Program-made: the position numbers and the translations under genes
The notes under the pieces: generated by a model
Databases searched by the model: none
The model's input: the letters and a program-made list of their open reading frames with translations, nothing else
What the model was told of the DNA's origin: nothing
Assembly (NCBI GenBank): GCA_004298115.1
Contig: SCRJ01000096.1
Span: 1-37,215 of the forward strand
Direction: 5' to 3'
Source of the DNA: Acidobacteriota bacterium
Lineage (GTDB): Bacteria; Acidobacteriota; Thermoanaerobaculia; Thermoanaerobaculales; Thermoanaerobaculaceae
Length of the DNA: 37,215 nt
Part shown: piece after piece, positions 24,069-31,443 of the stretch
How the letters are laid out: every line of letters begins with the position of its first letter
How positions within the stretch are numbered: position 1 is the first letter of the stretch

Positions 24069-24794
24069 ATGAGCGGCCAAGTCAATCTTTCCGTGGTAGT
24101 TCCCGCGTACAACGAGGAACGCCGTCTGCCCGCGACACTCGAGCGCATCGCCGGCTACCTCGGGGCGCGCCCGTCGTTGCTGCCGGCCGAGATCATCGTC
24201 GTGGACGACGGCTCGAGCGACCGAACCGCCGCCGTGGCCGAGGCAAGTCCAGCGACGCCCGGCGTGGCCGTGCGGGTGCTCCGGCTCGGCCGTAACCGGG
24301 GGAAGGGCGCGGGCGTGCGGGCCGGACTCGCGGCGAGCAGGGGCGGTTGGGTCCTGATCTCGGACGCCGACCTCGCGACGCCGGTCGAGGAGGTCGAGGC
24401 GTTGCTGGCGAGCGGCGCCGACCTTGCCGTCGGCTCGCGGGCCCTGCGGCGCGAGCTGATCGCGCGCCGCCAGCCGGCCGCCCGCGATGCCATGGGCCGC
24501 GTCTTCAACCTCACGCTGCGGGCGCTCGGGCTGACCCGTCTGTCGGACACCCAGTGCGGCTTCAAGCTCGTCGAGGGTTCCCTGGCACGCCGGCTGGCGG
24601 CGACGATGCGACTCGACGGCTTTGCCTTCGACGTGGAGCTGCTCGCCCGGGCGGCCCGCGCCGGCGCCACCATCGCCGAGGTGCCGGTGCGCTGGCGCCA
24701 CGTGGAGGCGTCGCGGGTGCGTCCGTTGCGCCACGGCGCGCAGATGCTGCGCGATGCCATCCGCATCCGCCTCTGGCTCTGGTGCGGCCGCTGA
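24069..24794 (+). CDS. GT2 family glycosyltransferase, dolichyl/polyprenyl-phosphate glucosyltransferase-like
   Basis: The 241-residue protein starts at ATG 24069 (MSGQVNLSVVVPAYNEE). GT-A fold marks: VVVPAYNEERRLP, VVDDGSSDRT, RNRGKGAGVRAGL, the metal-binding DADL (in LISDADLATP), and SDTQCGFKL, followed by DGFAFDVELL and a PVRW segment. These match ALG5-type enzymes that move glucose from UDP-glucose to a polyprenyl phosphate on the cytoplasmic face. There is no C-terminal membrane domain, unlike many bacterial DPM-like enzymes. The substrate is inferred only. It could feed envelope glycan assembly, in line with lpxC and the acyltransferase elsewhere in the window. The DUF3108-like gene follows by about 30 bases. 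Confidence 0.85.
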   Translation: MSGQVNLSVVVPAYNEERRLPATLERIAGYLGARPSLLPAEIIVVDDGSSDRTAAVAEASPATPGVAVRVLRLGRNRGKGAGVRAGLAASRGGWVLISDADLATPVEEVEALLASGADLAVGSRALRRELIARRQPAARDAMGRVFNLTLRALGLTRLSDTQCGFKLVEGSLARRLAATMRLDGFAFDVELLARAARAGATIAEVPVRWRHVEASRVRPLRHGAQMLRDAIRIRLWLWCGR

Positions 24795-24810
24795 CCGGGG
24801 CGGCGCCTGT

Positions 24811-24816
24811 CATAAT
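24811..24816 (+). promoter_or_regulatory. -10-like box CATAAT before paralogue B
   Basis: CATAAT ends 9 bases before the GTG at 24826, the same spacing as at the DUF4390 and accD genes, and no ribosome site lies between. A leaderless transcript is likely. The box also favours GTG 24826 over GTG 24829 as the start. Confidence 0.4.
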
Positions 24817-24825
24817 CACGCGGCG

Positions 24826-25719
24826 GTGGTGAAACGACGCGCCCTCGCGGCGCTCGCCTGCGGGTTCGTAATCGCCCAGCCTCCGGCGTGGGCGGACGGC
24901 CTCGCCCTACAGCGTGTGGCGTGGCGCGAGCTGCGCTACACCGCGCACAAGATGGGGATGTCGGCCACCGTCGACGTGCGCCTCGAGGACGGCGCCCCCC
25001 GGAGCGACCTCGCGGAAGGTGCGACGGCGCCGGTGCCGGGCGACGGTCTTCTCCTCGAGAGCACGACCCGCCTGCCCGGGAGGGTCTTCCTCGCCCGCGA
25101 GCGGATCGATCCGGCGCAGGCGAGGGTGCGGCGGATCGTGGACACGGAAACCGGCGCCAAGTACCACCGCAAGACGTACACGCTGACCAGCCACGGGTTC
25201 CTCCTGGATGTGCTGGAGCCGGCCTCCCGAGCGGAGTCGAAGCTGGCGCCCGAGCGCTGGACGCGCGCGGCCCGCTCGTTCACGCCATACCCCCGGGAAC
25301 TCGCGGAAGGGGTTCCGATCACCGGCCCGATCGGGCTGCTCTACGCGGCGTCGGCCGCGTCCCTGACGTCGCCCGGAGACGAGCTCACGGTCCTCGTTCT
25401 CGTGCAGACCCACGTGGAGCGGGTGACGCTGCGGGTCGAAAGCGTCGAGACGGTGGCGCTCCAGTTCGAGGAGCGCTCCGGAAGCGTGGTGACCGAGGTG
25501 CACGAGGAGCGCTCGGGCCTGCGGCTGGTGGCGCGCAGCCGGCCCGTGGATCCGTCCTCCACGAGCGCGTTCCGCATCTTCGGCCTGGGGGGCGACGTCG
25601 AGCTTCTCTGGGATCCGGTGCGGCGGTTGCCGTTGGAGATCGCCGGCAACGTGACGATGCTCGGCCGCGTTCACGTTCGCCTGGCCGCGGTGACCTTGCG
25701 CCCCGGCGGGCGCTCGTGA
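24826..25719 (+). CDS. Exported DUF3108-like protein (paralogue B)
   Basis: A 297-residue protein from GTG 24826 (GTG 24829 is equally readable) has a clear signal peptide ending PPAWADG. The mature part starts VAWRELRYTAHKMGMSATVDV and closes with RLPLEIAGNVTMLGRVHVRL. It aligns by eye with the product of 4519-5625, including ELRYxAHK, the YHR/YHK position, PERW, the LLYAASAA block, LVLVQTHVERVTL and the terminal strand. It lacks paralogue A's Pro-rich linker and tail, so it may be the minimal form of the family. DUF3108-like proteins are periplasmic; the ligand is unknown. It is about 30 bases after the glycosyltransferase, so an envelope glycolipid role is conceivable. The next gene converges with 15 bases between stops. 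Confidence 0.75.
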   Translation: MVKRRALAALACGFVIAQPPAWADGLALQRVAWRELRYTAHKMGMSATVDVRLEDGAPRSDLAEGATAPVPGDGLLLESTTRLPGRVFLARERIDPAQARVRRIVDTETGAKYHRKTYTLTSHGFLLDVLEPASRAESKLAPERWTRAARSFTPYPRELAEGVPITGPIGLLYAASAASLTSPGDELTVLVLVQTHVERVTLRVESVETVALQFEERSGSVVTEVHEERSGLRLVARSRPVDPSSTSAFRIFGLGGDVELLWDPVRRLPLEIAGNVTMLGRVHVRLAAVTLRPGGRS

Positions 25720-25734
25720 ACCCGCCCCGGTCCG

Positions 25735-26286
25735 CTACTCGAGCGCCAGCTTGATCCCGCCCGCGAGGCGGGCGGCCAGGTTGTACACCGCCGCTCCCAA
25801 CGCCCCCGCCACGAACCCGACGGCCGCGTAAACCAGCGGCAGCGCGACGACCGCCAGCACCCCGAGGACGCGGCCACGCAGGAACGGGACCGCGGCCACC
25901 GGCAGGACGAGCGACACCACGGCCACGATGACGCCGAGGAGGAGGCCGAACGCGGCGTGGATGACGGCGCTCGTCGCGGCGGCCGAAAGCACCCCGACCC
26001 GTCTCACCCGCCAGTACACCGTGCCGGTCGCCACGGCTCCATCGGAGGGCGCGGTGGCGAGGGCTTCCTCGAACGGCGGGGCGCCGGGCTCGCCGGGTCC
26101 CGGCGCGCTCGGCTCGGGGAACACCGGCGCCGGGGCGGCGGGCTCCGGCTCGGGTGGCTGCGGCTCGGGAGGGGCGACGCGGAAGGGATGACCGCAGTCG
26201 GGACACTTCAGATCGCGGCCCAGGTAGCGTTCCGGGATCGCCAGCGTGCGGCCGCAGCCCGCGCAGGTGGTGGTGATCGTCGTCAT
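25735..26286 (-). CDS. Zinc-ribbon membrane protein with DUF3566-like C-terminus
   Basis: The 183-residue protein starts at ATG 26286 after GAGGGGG. The N-terminus holds a four-cysteine ribbon, CAGCGR and CPDCGHPF (about residues 8-34). A Pro/Glu/Ala-rich linker runs to about 90. The C-terminus has two membrane segments (about 103-130 and 138-162) and ends VGFVAGALGAAVYNLAARLAGGIKL, which matches the GF..Ga..A..YN..A...GGI ending of DUF3566-type proteins. The ribbon should face the cytoplasm. Function is unknown. Divergent transcription from the 66-residue membrane protein, with a TACCAT box at 26346-26341 about 55 bases before the ATG. Confidence 0.68.
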   Translation of the reverse strand: MTTITTTCAGCGRTLAIPERYLGRDLKCPDCGHPFRVAPPEPQPPEPEPAAPAPVFPEPSAPGPGEPGAPPFEEALATAPSDGAVATGTVYWRVRRVGVLSAAATSAVIHAAFGLLLGVIVAVVSLVLPVAAVPFLRGRVLGVLAVVALPLVYAAVGFVAGALGAAVYNLAARLAGGIKLALE

Positions 26287-26340
26287 CGCGCCCCCTCGTT
26301 CATCCCGACCGCCGCAGCAAGGCGATCGGTCGACCCCACC

Positions 26341-26346
26341 ATGGTA
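26341..26346 (-). promoter_or_regulatory. -10-like box TACCAT for the zinc-ribbon gene
   Basis: TACCAT on the minus strand lies 54 bases before the ATG at 26286, leaving a leader that ends with the GAGGGGG ribosome site. It shows that the same hexamer also serves genes with normal leaders. Confidence 0.35.
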
Positions 26347-26391
26347 GACCAGACCGCCCTGCCGGCCGCCGCGCCGGCGCCCCGGCAAGCG

Positions 26392-26397
26392 TAGAAT
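26392..26397 (+). promoter_or_regulatory. -10-like box TAGAAT, probable leaderless transcript
   Basis: TAGAAT ends 8 bases before the ATG at 26406; the intervening bases hold no ribosome site. Transcription would begin at or next to the ATG. Confidence 0.45.
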
Positions 26398-26405
26398 GCG
26401 ACCTG

Positions 26406-26606
26406 ATGTCGATCGGCAACCTCATCGTGATCGCGTTCTTCAGCCTCGTGGGGCTTGCCGCGTTCAGCTACGGCAAGAAGAACGGCGAGGTACGGCCGAT
26501 GCTGCTCGGGGCCGCGCTCATGGCGTACGGCTACTTCGTCTCGAACGCGTGGATCTCGCTTTTGGTCGGGGTGGCGCTCACCGCCCTGATCTTCGTGCGG
26601 GTCTAG
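26406..26606 (+). CDS. Small two-segment membrane protein
   Basis: A 66-residue frame has two membrane segments (about residues 4-21 and 33-62), joined by the basic, polar turn YGKKNGEVRPM. The composition differs from shadow frames and the segments are well formed, so it is probably real. I do not recognise a named family. It stands alone between a divergent zinc-ribbon gene and the intergenic stretch before glyA. It is probably leaderless (TAGAAT 8 bases before the ATG). Confidence 0.65.
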   Translation: MSIGNLIVIAFFSLVGLAAFSYGKKNGEVRPMLLGAALMAYGYFVSNAWISLLVGVALTALIFVRV

Positions 26607-26892
26607 GCTCGGCCTGGCCGCCGGGGCGCCGCCGATAGCGGACCATCCGCGGCGTTGCGCTCGCCCCGCTCGCGTCCTCATGTAGCCTCCGGCTACACTC
26701 CGGCGCGGCGGGGTTCGCGCGCCTTGCGGCTGGCCCACTCTCGGCGGCGCGGCTGCACGCCCCAAGCTTGGAGGTCCTGCTTATCGTCGAGGTTCTCGTC
26801 TTCGAGGGAGGGGCTTGGGGCCGCGCGGCCTGCGGCCGGCGCGGCCGGTTCGGACCACGGACCACGTCTTCTCTGTGCCCGGCCCCCGGTCT
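26607..26892. other. Largest intergenic stretch, with hairpin and an unexplained open frame
   Basis: Between two convergent genes lie 286 bases without a recognised gene. They hold the 7-bp hairpin at 26681-26697, the heptad block at 26852-26893, and a minus-strand open frame that ends at TAG 26695-26693 and whose last 38 codons read like protein (SLEDENLDDKQDLQAWG, then RRREWASRKARE). The frame has no start of its own: upstream it runs into the heptads and a shadow frame of glyA. It may be the remnant of a gene or a dispersed repeat. No transposase or RNA gene is seen. Confidence 0.45.
26681..26697. repeat. Short perfect hairpin in the glyA downstream region
   Basis: TGTAGCC (26681-26687) and GGCTACA (26691-26697) are perfect inverted repeats around the loop TCC. 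No T-run follows on either strand, so it is not a classic terminator; a repetitive extragenic palindrome is possible. It contains the stop codon of the unexplained minus-strand frame. Confidence 0.5.
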
Positions 26893-26893
26893 C
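26852..26893. repeat. Degenerate 7-bp repeat block A, next to the glyA stop
   Basis: Six consecutive 7-base units begin with two copies of GGACCAC and end with CGGTCTC against the TAG of glyA (26893-26895). The period is exactly 7 but units after the second are degenerate. The final CGGTCTC resembles the AGTCTCT that ends block C against another stop codon. Confidence 0.5.
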
Positions 26894-28170
26894 TACGCCT
26901 GGCCGTAGAGCGGGAACGCCCGCGACAGCCCCTCGACCTCGCCCTTGACCGTCGCCCAGACGGCCTCGTCGTCGCTCCGGAGCGCGCGGTCGATCAGGCC
27001 CGCGATCGTCTTCATTTCGGCCGGGCCCATGCCGCGCGTGGTCACCGCCGGCGTGCCGATGCGGACGCCGGACCCGATGTAGGGTTTGCGCGTATCGAAC
27101 GGGACGGTGTTTTTGTTGACCGTGATCCCGGCCCGGCCGAGGCGCTCCTCGGCTCTCTTGCCGGAGATCCCGTCGGCGCCGAGGTTGATGAGCATGAGGT
27201 GGGTGTCGGTGCCGCCGGAGACCATCCGCCAGCCCAGCGACTGCAGCTCGCCGCACAACGTCCTGGCGTTCTCGATCAGGCGGGCGATGTAGTCGCGGTA
27301 GGCCGGGGTGAGCGCCTCCGCGAAGGCCACCGCCTTCGCCGCGATCACGTGCATGAGCGGGCCGCCCTGAACGCCCGGGAACACGGCCTTGTCGAGGGCC
27401 TCGGCGAACTCGGCCTTGCACATCACCATGCCGCCGCGCGGGCCGCGCAGCGTCTTGTGCGTCGTGGTGGTGACGAACTCGCAGTGCGGCACCGGCGACG
27501 GGTGCATGCCGACCGCGACCATCCCGGCGATATGGGCGATGTCGGCCATCACCATCGCCCCGGACTCGTGGGCGATCTCGGCGATGAGCGCGAAATCGAT
27601 GATGCGCGGATAGGCGGACGCGCCGCACACGATGAGCTTCGGCTTGTGCGCGCGCGCCAGCTCGCGCAGCGCGTCGTAGTCGATCGTCTCCGTGTCCGGG
27701 CGGACGAGGTAGGGCACCACCTTGAACGTCTTGCCCGAGTAGTTGAGCGGGTGGCCGTGCGTGAGGTGGCCGCCGTGCGCGAGGTCGAGGCCGAGGACCG
27801 TGTCGCCGGGCTGGCAGGTCGCGAGGTACACCGCCATATTCGCCTGGGCGCCCGAGTGCGGTTGGACGTTGACGTGGTCGCAACCGAAGAGCCGCTTGGC
27901 GCGGGCGCGCGCCAGCTCCTCGGCGACGTCCACGCACTCGCACCCGCCGTAGTAGCGCTTGCCGGGGTAGCCTTCGGCGTACTTGTTGGTCATCACCGAA
28001 CCCATGGCCGCGAGAACCGCGGGGGAGACGAAGTTTTCGGACGCGATCAGCTCGAGTCCGTCGTTCTCGCGGCGGCGCTCGTCGCCGAGGGCGGCCGCGA
28101 TCTCGGGGTCGCTCTCGCGGACCGCCGCCTCCAGGAAGTTGAAAAAGGCCGTTCGCTCGTGCTGGTTCAT
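26893..28170 (-). CDS. glyA: Serine hydroxymethyltransferase
   Basis: The 425-residue protein is a standard bacterial [22 protein letters not shown] at the N-terminus, [26 protein letters not shown], and the PLP-lysine segment [14 protein letters not shown]. It interconverts serine and glycine and charges tetrahydrofolate with a one-carbon unit in the cytoplasm. The ATG at 28170 follows GGAGCGGGAG and overlaps the rpiB stop as ATGA. The folC gene for folate polyglutamylation lies about 2 kb upstream on the same strand but in a separate cluster. Length and all motifs are normal. Confidence 0.97.
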   Translation of the reverse strand: MNQHERTAFFNFLEAAVRESDPEIAAALGDERRRENDGLELIASENFVSPAVLAAMGSVMTNKYAEGYPGKRYYGGCECVDVAEELARARAKRLFGCDHVNVQPHSGAQANMAVYLATCQPGDTVLGLDLAHGGHLTHGHPLNYSGKTFKVVPYLVRPDTETIDYDALRELARAHKPKLIVCGASAYPRIIDFALIAEIAHESGAMVMADIAHIAGMVAVGMHPSPVPHCEFVTTTTHKTLRGPRGGMVMCKAEFAEALDKAVFPGVQGGPLMHVIAAKAVAFAEALTPAYRDYIARLIENARTLCGELQSLGWRMVSGGTDTHLMLINLGADGISGKRAEERLGRAGITVNKNTVPFDTRKPYIGSGVRIGTPAVTTRGMGPAEMKTIAGLIDRALRSDDEAVWATVKGEVEGLSRAFPLYGQA

Positions 28171-28685
28171 GACTCCCGCTCCTTGTCCTCGTTCGGTGGG
28201 ACGGCGCTCCGTGCCGTGTCGTCCCCGGACCCCGGTCCCCGGACCCCAGGCCCCGGTTTCAATTCGACCTTGTCCACGCGGCGCTGATGCCGGCCGCCCT
28301 CGAACGGCGTGGCCAGGAAGATGTCGAGCATCTGGATCGCGACGCCGGGCCCGGTGGTGCGCCCGCCCATGCAGATGATGTTGGCGTCGTTGTGACGGCG
28401 CGCGAACTCGGCGGTGAAGGCGTCGTGGCAGAGGGCGGCACGCACGGCGGGGTGGCGGTTCGCAGTGATCGACATGCCGATCCCGGTGCCGCAGATCAGC
28501 ACGCCGAAGTCGCCGCCGCCGGCCGTCAGCCGGCGCGCGAGCAGGTGCGCGAAGTCGGGGTAGTCGACGCTTTCCGGCGTGGCGGTCCCGAGGTCGAGCA
28601 CGTCGTGGCCGGCCTCGCGCGCGTGGCCGGCGAGGAGCGCCTTGAGTTCGAAACCGGCGTGGTCGGAGGCGATCAGAATGCGCAC
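28167..28685 (-). CDS. rpiB: Ribose 5-phosphate isomerase B
   Basis: The 172-residue product starts at GTG 28685 after GGGAGGG. RpiB marks are [16 protein letters not shown], the phosphate-loop [25 protein letters not shown] and the closing [13 protein letters not shown]. It isomerises ribose 5-phosphate and ribulose 5-phosphate. The family normally ends soon after that motif (about 145-150 residues). Here a tail of about 27 residues, rich in Gly/Pro then acidic, is encoded through the 7-bp repeat block at 28220-28254, so the tail looks like an acquired extension. Its stop overlaps the glyA start, so the pair is probably co-translated. Confidence 0.93.
   Translation of the reverse strand: MRILIASDHAGFELKALLAGHAREAGHDVLDLGTATPESVDYPDFAHLLARRLTAGGGDFGVLICGTGIGMSITANRHPAVRAALCHDAFTAEFARRHNDANIICMGGRTTGPGVAIQMLDIFLATPFEGGRHQRRVDKVELKPGPGVRGPGSGDDTARSAVPPNEDKERES
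28220..28254. repeat. Degenerate 7-bp repeat block B inside the rpiB tail
   Basis: Five consecutive 7-base units of the type GGACCCC/GGTCCCC fill 28220-28254. They are read through as the Gly/Pro-rich part of the RpiB tail. This is the cleanest of the five blocks: each unit ends in CCCC. Confidence 0.65.
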
Positions 28686-28796
28686 GGCGGACCCTCCCGG
28701 CCCCGCGAACGCCCGGGGCCGCCTGGCGATAGTACTACGCCGGCGGACCGACGGCGGCCGTCGGGGCCGGCAAGACCGGCGCGGCGCGTGCCGCCG

Positions 28797-30134
28797 TCAC
28801 ACCCGCGGCTGGTAGAGCGCCTCGTGTTCCTCGATGGCGTAGCTGTCGCTCATGCCGGCGAGATGGTCCACGATCAGGCGGACGAAACGCGCGTCCGAGT
28901 GGTAGTACGTCGCGACCTCCGCGGGGATCTTGGGAATCGTCAGGTCCCGCAGGTAGGGCCGCCCGGTCTCCTCGTGGAAGCGGAGCAGCGCGTACGTCGG
29001 CAGCGTGAGCGGGTTGGAGTAGAACGCGCGAAAGAGCTCGGTCATCACGAGGTGCGCCCGGTGGTCCTGGCGGTTGACCTCCTGGTGGTTGATGATGAAC
29101 CGGTAGATGAACGCCTTGAGGTCGGCGAAAAGCGCCGCCACCCGCTTCGACATCGCGACGGTGACCGCCGGGATCTCGCCGGCGATCGCCACCCAGCCGT
29201 CGTGGTCCGTGACGCCGTGCCTGGCCGCGATCCTCGCGACGTTGCGGGCGGTGCTCTCGACGGCGTCGGTGACGAACAGGTGGATGAGCCCGCGCTGCAG
29301 CAGGGCGGCCTTGCGCCAGCGCCGGCGCTCGCGCGCGTACGCCTCGCCCGAGCGCGCGATCACCGCCGCGGCGGCCGGAAGCCTCTCGACCTCCTCGAGG
29401 GAAACGGCCTCGGCGTAGAGGCCGTCCTCGAGGTCGTGGGTCTGCTGCGCGATCTCGTCGGCCAGCGCGACCGCCTGCCCCTCGAGGTGGCACGGCCGGT
29501 CGAGCCGCAGCCCCTCCGGGGTCGGCAGCGGGAACGGGAAGTGCGCCTTCCACGTCGTGTGCTTGATGATCCCCTCGCGCACCTGGTCCGTGAGGTTGAG
29601 CCCTGGGTAGTCGTAGCGGCGCTCGAGGAGGTCGACGACGCGGAGCGACTGGTAGTTGTGCTTGAAGGTTCCAGCTTCGCTCACCACCTCCTCGGGCAGC
29701 GGGCACGCCGGTTCCTCCCCGGCCAGGATCCTGGCGAGCACACGCTCGCCGGAGTGGCCGAACGGCGTGTGTCCGATGTCGTGCGCGAGCCCGATCGCCT
29801 CGACGAGGTCCTCGTTGAGGCCGAGGGCGCGCGCCAGGGTGCGGGCGACCTGCGCCACCTCGAGCGTGTGCGTCAGCCGCGTGCGCGGGTGGTCGCCGGT
29901 GTACGGCACGTACACCTGCGTCTTGTGCTTGAGCCGGCGGAACGCGCGGGCGTGCAGGATCCGATCGCGGTCGCGCTGGAACTGCGTGCGGTAGTCGAAG
30001 TGCCGGCCCTCGCGCGGGAGCGGCAAGCGGCGGGTCGCCTCGCTCGACCGGAAGGCGCAAAAGGCGAGGGCGGTTGCCTCCGCCTGCTCCAGGCGGAGGC
30101 GGGTGCGGACCTGAATCCTGGCCGTCTCAGGCAT
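28797..30134 (-). CDS. dgt: dGTPase-like dNTP triphosphohydrolase
   Basis: The 445-residue protein has the HD-domain dNTPase signature: RDRILHARAFRRLKHKTQV, TRLTHTLEVAQVAR (first H), GLAHDIGHTPFGHSGE (HD), and a later IAQQTHDLEDGL with the final Asp. It hydrolyses dNTPs, dGTP in the classic enzyme, to the nucleoside and triphosphate, which limits dNTP pools. It matches the shorter, broad-specificity group; a regulatory role of bound dNTPs is known there. The ATG at 30134 overlaps the folC end by 8 bases, giving an accD-folC-dgt run. A 111-base gap with a TACTAT-like box then separates it from rpiB. Confidence 0.92.
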   Translation of the reverse strand: MPETARIQVRTRLRLEQAEATALAFCAFRSSEATRRLPLPREGRHFDYRTQFQRDRDRILHARAFRRLKHKTQVYVPYTGDHPRTRLTHTLEVAQVARTLARALGLNEDLVEAIGLAHDIGHTPFGHSGERVLARILAGEEPACPLPEEVVSEAGTFKHNYQSLRVVDLLERRYDYPGLNLTDQVREGIIKHTTWKAHFPFPLPTPEGLRLDRPCHLEGQAVALADEIAQQTHDLEDGLYAEAVSLEEVERLPAAAAVIARSGEAYARERRRWRKAALLQRGLIHLFVTDAVESTARNVARIAARHGVTDHDGWVAIAGEIPAVTVAMSKRVAALFADLKAFIYRFIINHQEVNRQDHRAHLVMTELFRAFYSNPLTLPTYALLRFHEETGRPYLRDLTIPKIPAEVATYYHSDARFVRLIVDHLAGMSDSYAIEEHEALYQPRV

Positions 30135-31443
30135 GGGTTCCTCCGATGGCGGCGAGCACCTCGCCCGCCAGGCGCAACGACCCGGTCACCAGCGTGGGCC
30201 GGTCGGCGGGCAGCTCGAGCAGCGCCGCCGCGGCGCTGGCGGCGCTGCGGCAACCCGGGAAGGCGGCGGCCAGCGCCGCCGCAGGCGTCGCGCGGGGCGA
30301 CGCGATCTCGGTCACCGTGACGGTGCGCACGCGCGGGCGCAGCAGGGCGGCCATCTCGTCGAGCGGCTTGTCGTCAAGGCACGAGAACAGCAGGTGGAGC
30401 CTGCCGGACAGGCCCAACGCGTCGAGCGCGGCGGTGAGGGCGGCCATCGCTTCGCGGTTGTGGGCTCCGTCCACCAGCAACTCGCGTCCCGAGGCCCGGC
30501 ACCACTGCAGTCGTCCGGGCCAGGACACGCTTTCGATGCCGCGGCGCGCCGCCTCGGCGTCGAGCGCCGGCGCGAGGCGGTGCTTGGCGAGCGCCGCCGC
30601 ACCGGCCAGCGCCAGCGTCAGGTTCGCCAGCTGATGCTCGCCCGCCAGAGGCAGGTCCGCCTCGCCGTCCGTCGACCCCGCATGGAACGTGACGCGTTGG
30701 CTGAAGGTGGCCGCGGACCAAGCCTGCGAACCGGCGGCGCCTTGGACTCCGTTCCGGCGCCCGCCGCCCGGTGCCCGGGGCCCGCTCACCGACGCCCAGT
30801 CGGACGCGAGGGAGATCGGCGTGCCGGGGACCGCGCCGGCGCGGATCACGCCCTCGACCTCCTCGTCCCAGACGCCCACGATCGCCTCGCGGCCGGAGAG
30901 CGCGGCCGCTTTCTCCGCCGCGATCGCGGCCCGCGTCGCTCCGAGCCAGCGGGCGTGGTCGGTGCCGACGTTGGTGAGCAGCGCTACGGCGGGCGGCGCC
31001 GCCGCGCTCGCATCCCAGCGTCCGCCGAGGCCGGCCTCCATGACCGCGATATCCACCCCCCGCTCGGCGAACTCGAGCAGGGCGGCGCACGTCAGCGCCT
31101 CGAAATAGGAGAGGTCGGGAAACCGCGCGAGCGCGGCGACCAGCTCGGCCAGGCGAGGCGGAGCGATCGTGGCAGTGCCGACCCGGATGCGCTCTTCGAC
31201 CGCCACCAGGTGCGGCGAGGTGTACAGGCCGGCGGTCATGCCGTGCGCCTGCAGGATCGCGGCCAGCAGCGCCGAGGTCGAGCCCTTGCCGTTGGTGCCG
31301 AGCACCAACACCGATGGGAACGCGGTTTCGGGGTGGCCGAGAGCGGCGAGCGCGCGCCGCATGCGGTCGAGCCCCGGCAGGATGCGCTGCTCGAGACGCG
31401 GCGCCAGCAGCGCCTCGGCGCCTAGGCCATGTGCGCCAGACAC
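30127..31443 (-). CDS. folC: Folylpolyglutamate/dihydrofolate synthase
   Basis: A 438-residue Mur-ligase-family protein. GTG 31443 is chosen as start because AAGGAGA lies 10 bases before it and because it keeps the conserved N-terminal helix (LEQRILPGLDRMRRALAALG); the next ATG, 31362, would remove it. It overlaps accD by 22 bases. Motifs: VLGTNGKGSTSA (P-loop), SPHLVAVEERI, EAGLGGRWDAS, TNVGTDHARWLG, GEHQLANLTLAL and VDGAHN. It adds glutamate to folates, and to dihydropteroate in the bifunctional form. An unusual Gly/Arg/Ala-rich insert (about residues 220-245, encoded near 30710-30790) contains 7-bp repeats. Confidence 0.92.
   Translation of the reverse strand: MSGAHGLGAEALLAPRLEQRILPGLDRMRRALAALGHPETAFPSVLVLGTNGKGSTSALLAAILQAHGMTAGLYTSPHLVAVEERIRVGTATIAPPRLAELVAALARFPDLSYFEALTCAALLEFAERGVDIAVMEAGLGGRWDASAAAPPAVALLTNVGTDHARWLGATRAAIAAEKAAALSGREAIVGVWDEEVEGVIRAGAVPGTPISLASDWASVSGPRAPGGGRRNGVQGAAGSQAWSAATFSQRVTFHAGSTDGEADLPLAGEHQLANLTLALAGAAALAKHRLAPALDAEAARRGIESVSWPGRLQWCRASGRELLVDGAHNREAMAALTAALDALGLSGRLHLLFSCLDDKPLDEMAALLRPRVRTVTVTEIASPRATPAAALAAAFPGCRSAASAAAALLELPADRPTLVTGSLRLAGEVLAAIGGTHA
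30759..30786. repeat. Degenerate 7-bp repeat block E inside folC
   Basis: Four consecutive 7-base units, each beginning GCCCG (GCCCGCC, GCCCGGT and so on), lie inside the folC reading frame and encode part of an insert of low complexity. The reading frame is kept. This is the only block not near a gene end. Confidence 0.5.

Noticed and set aside
26693-26830. A complete small gene ending at 26693
   Set aside because: The peptide-like tail has no start codon of its own; upstream the frame merges with repeat block A and a shadow frame of glyA.
28287-30320. Plus-strand open frame of 677 codons opposite rpiB and dgt
   Set aside because: It spans two genes and their intergenic gap in antisense and has shadow composition.
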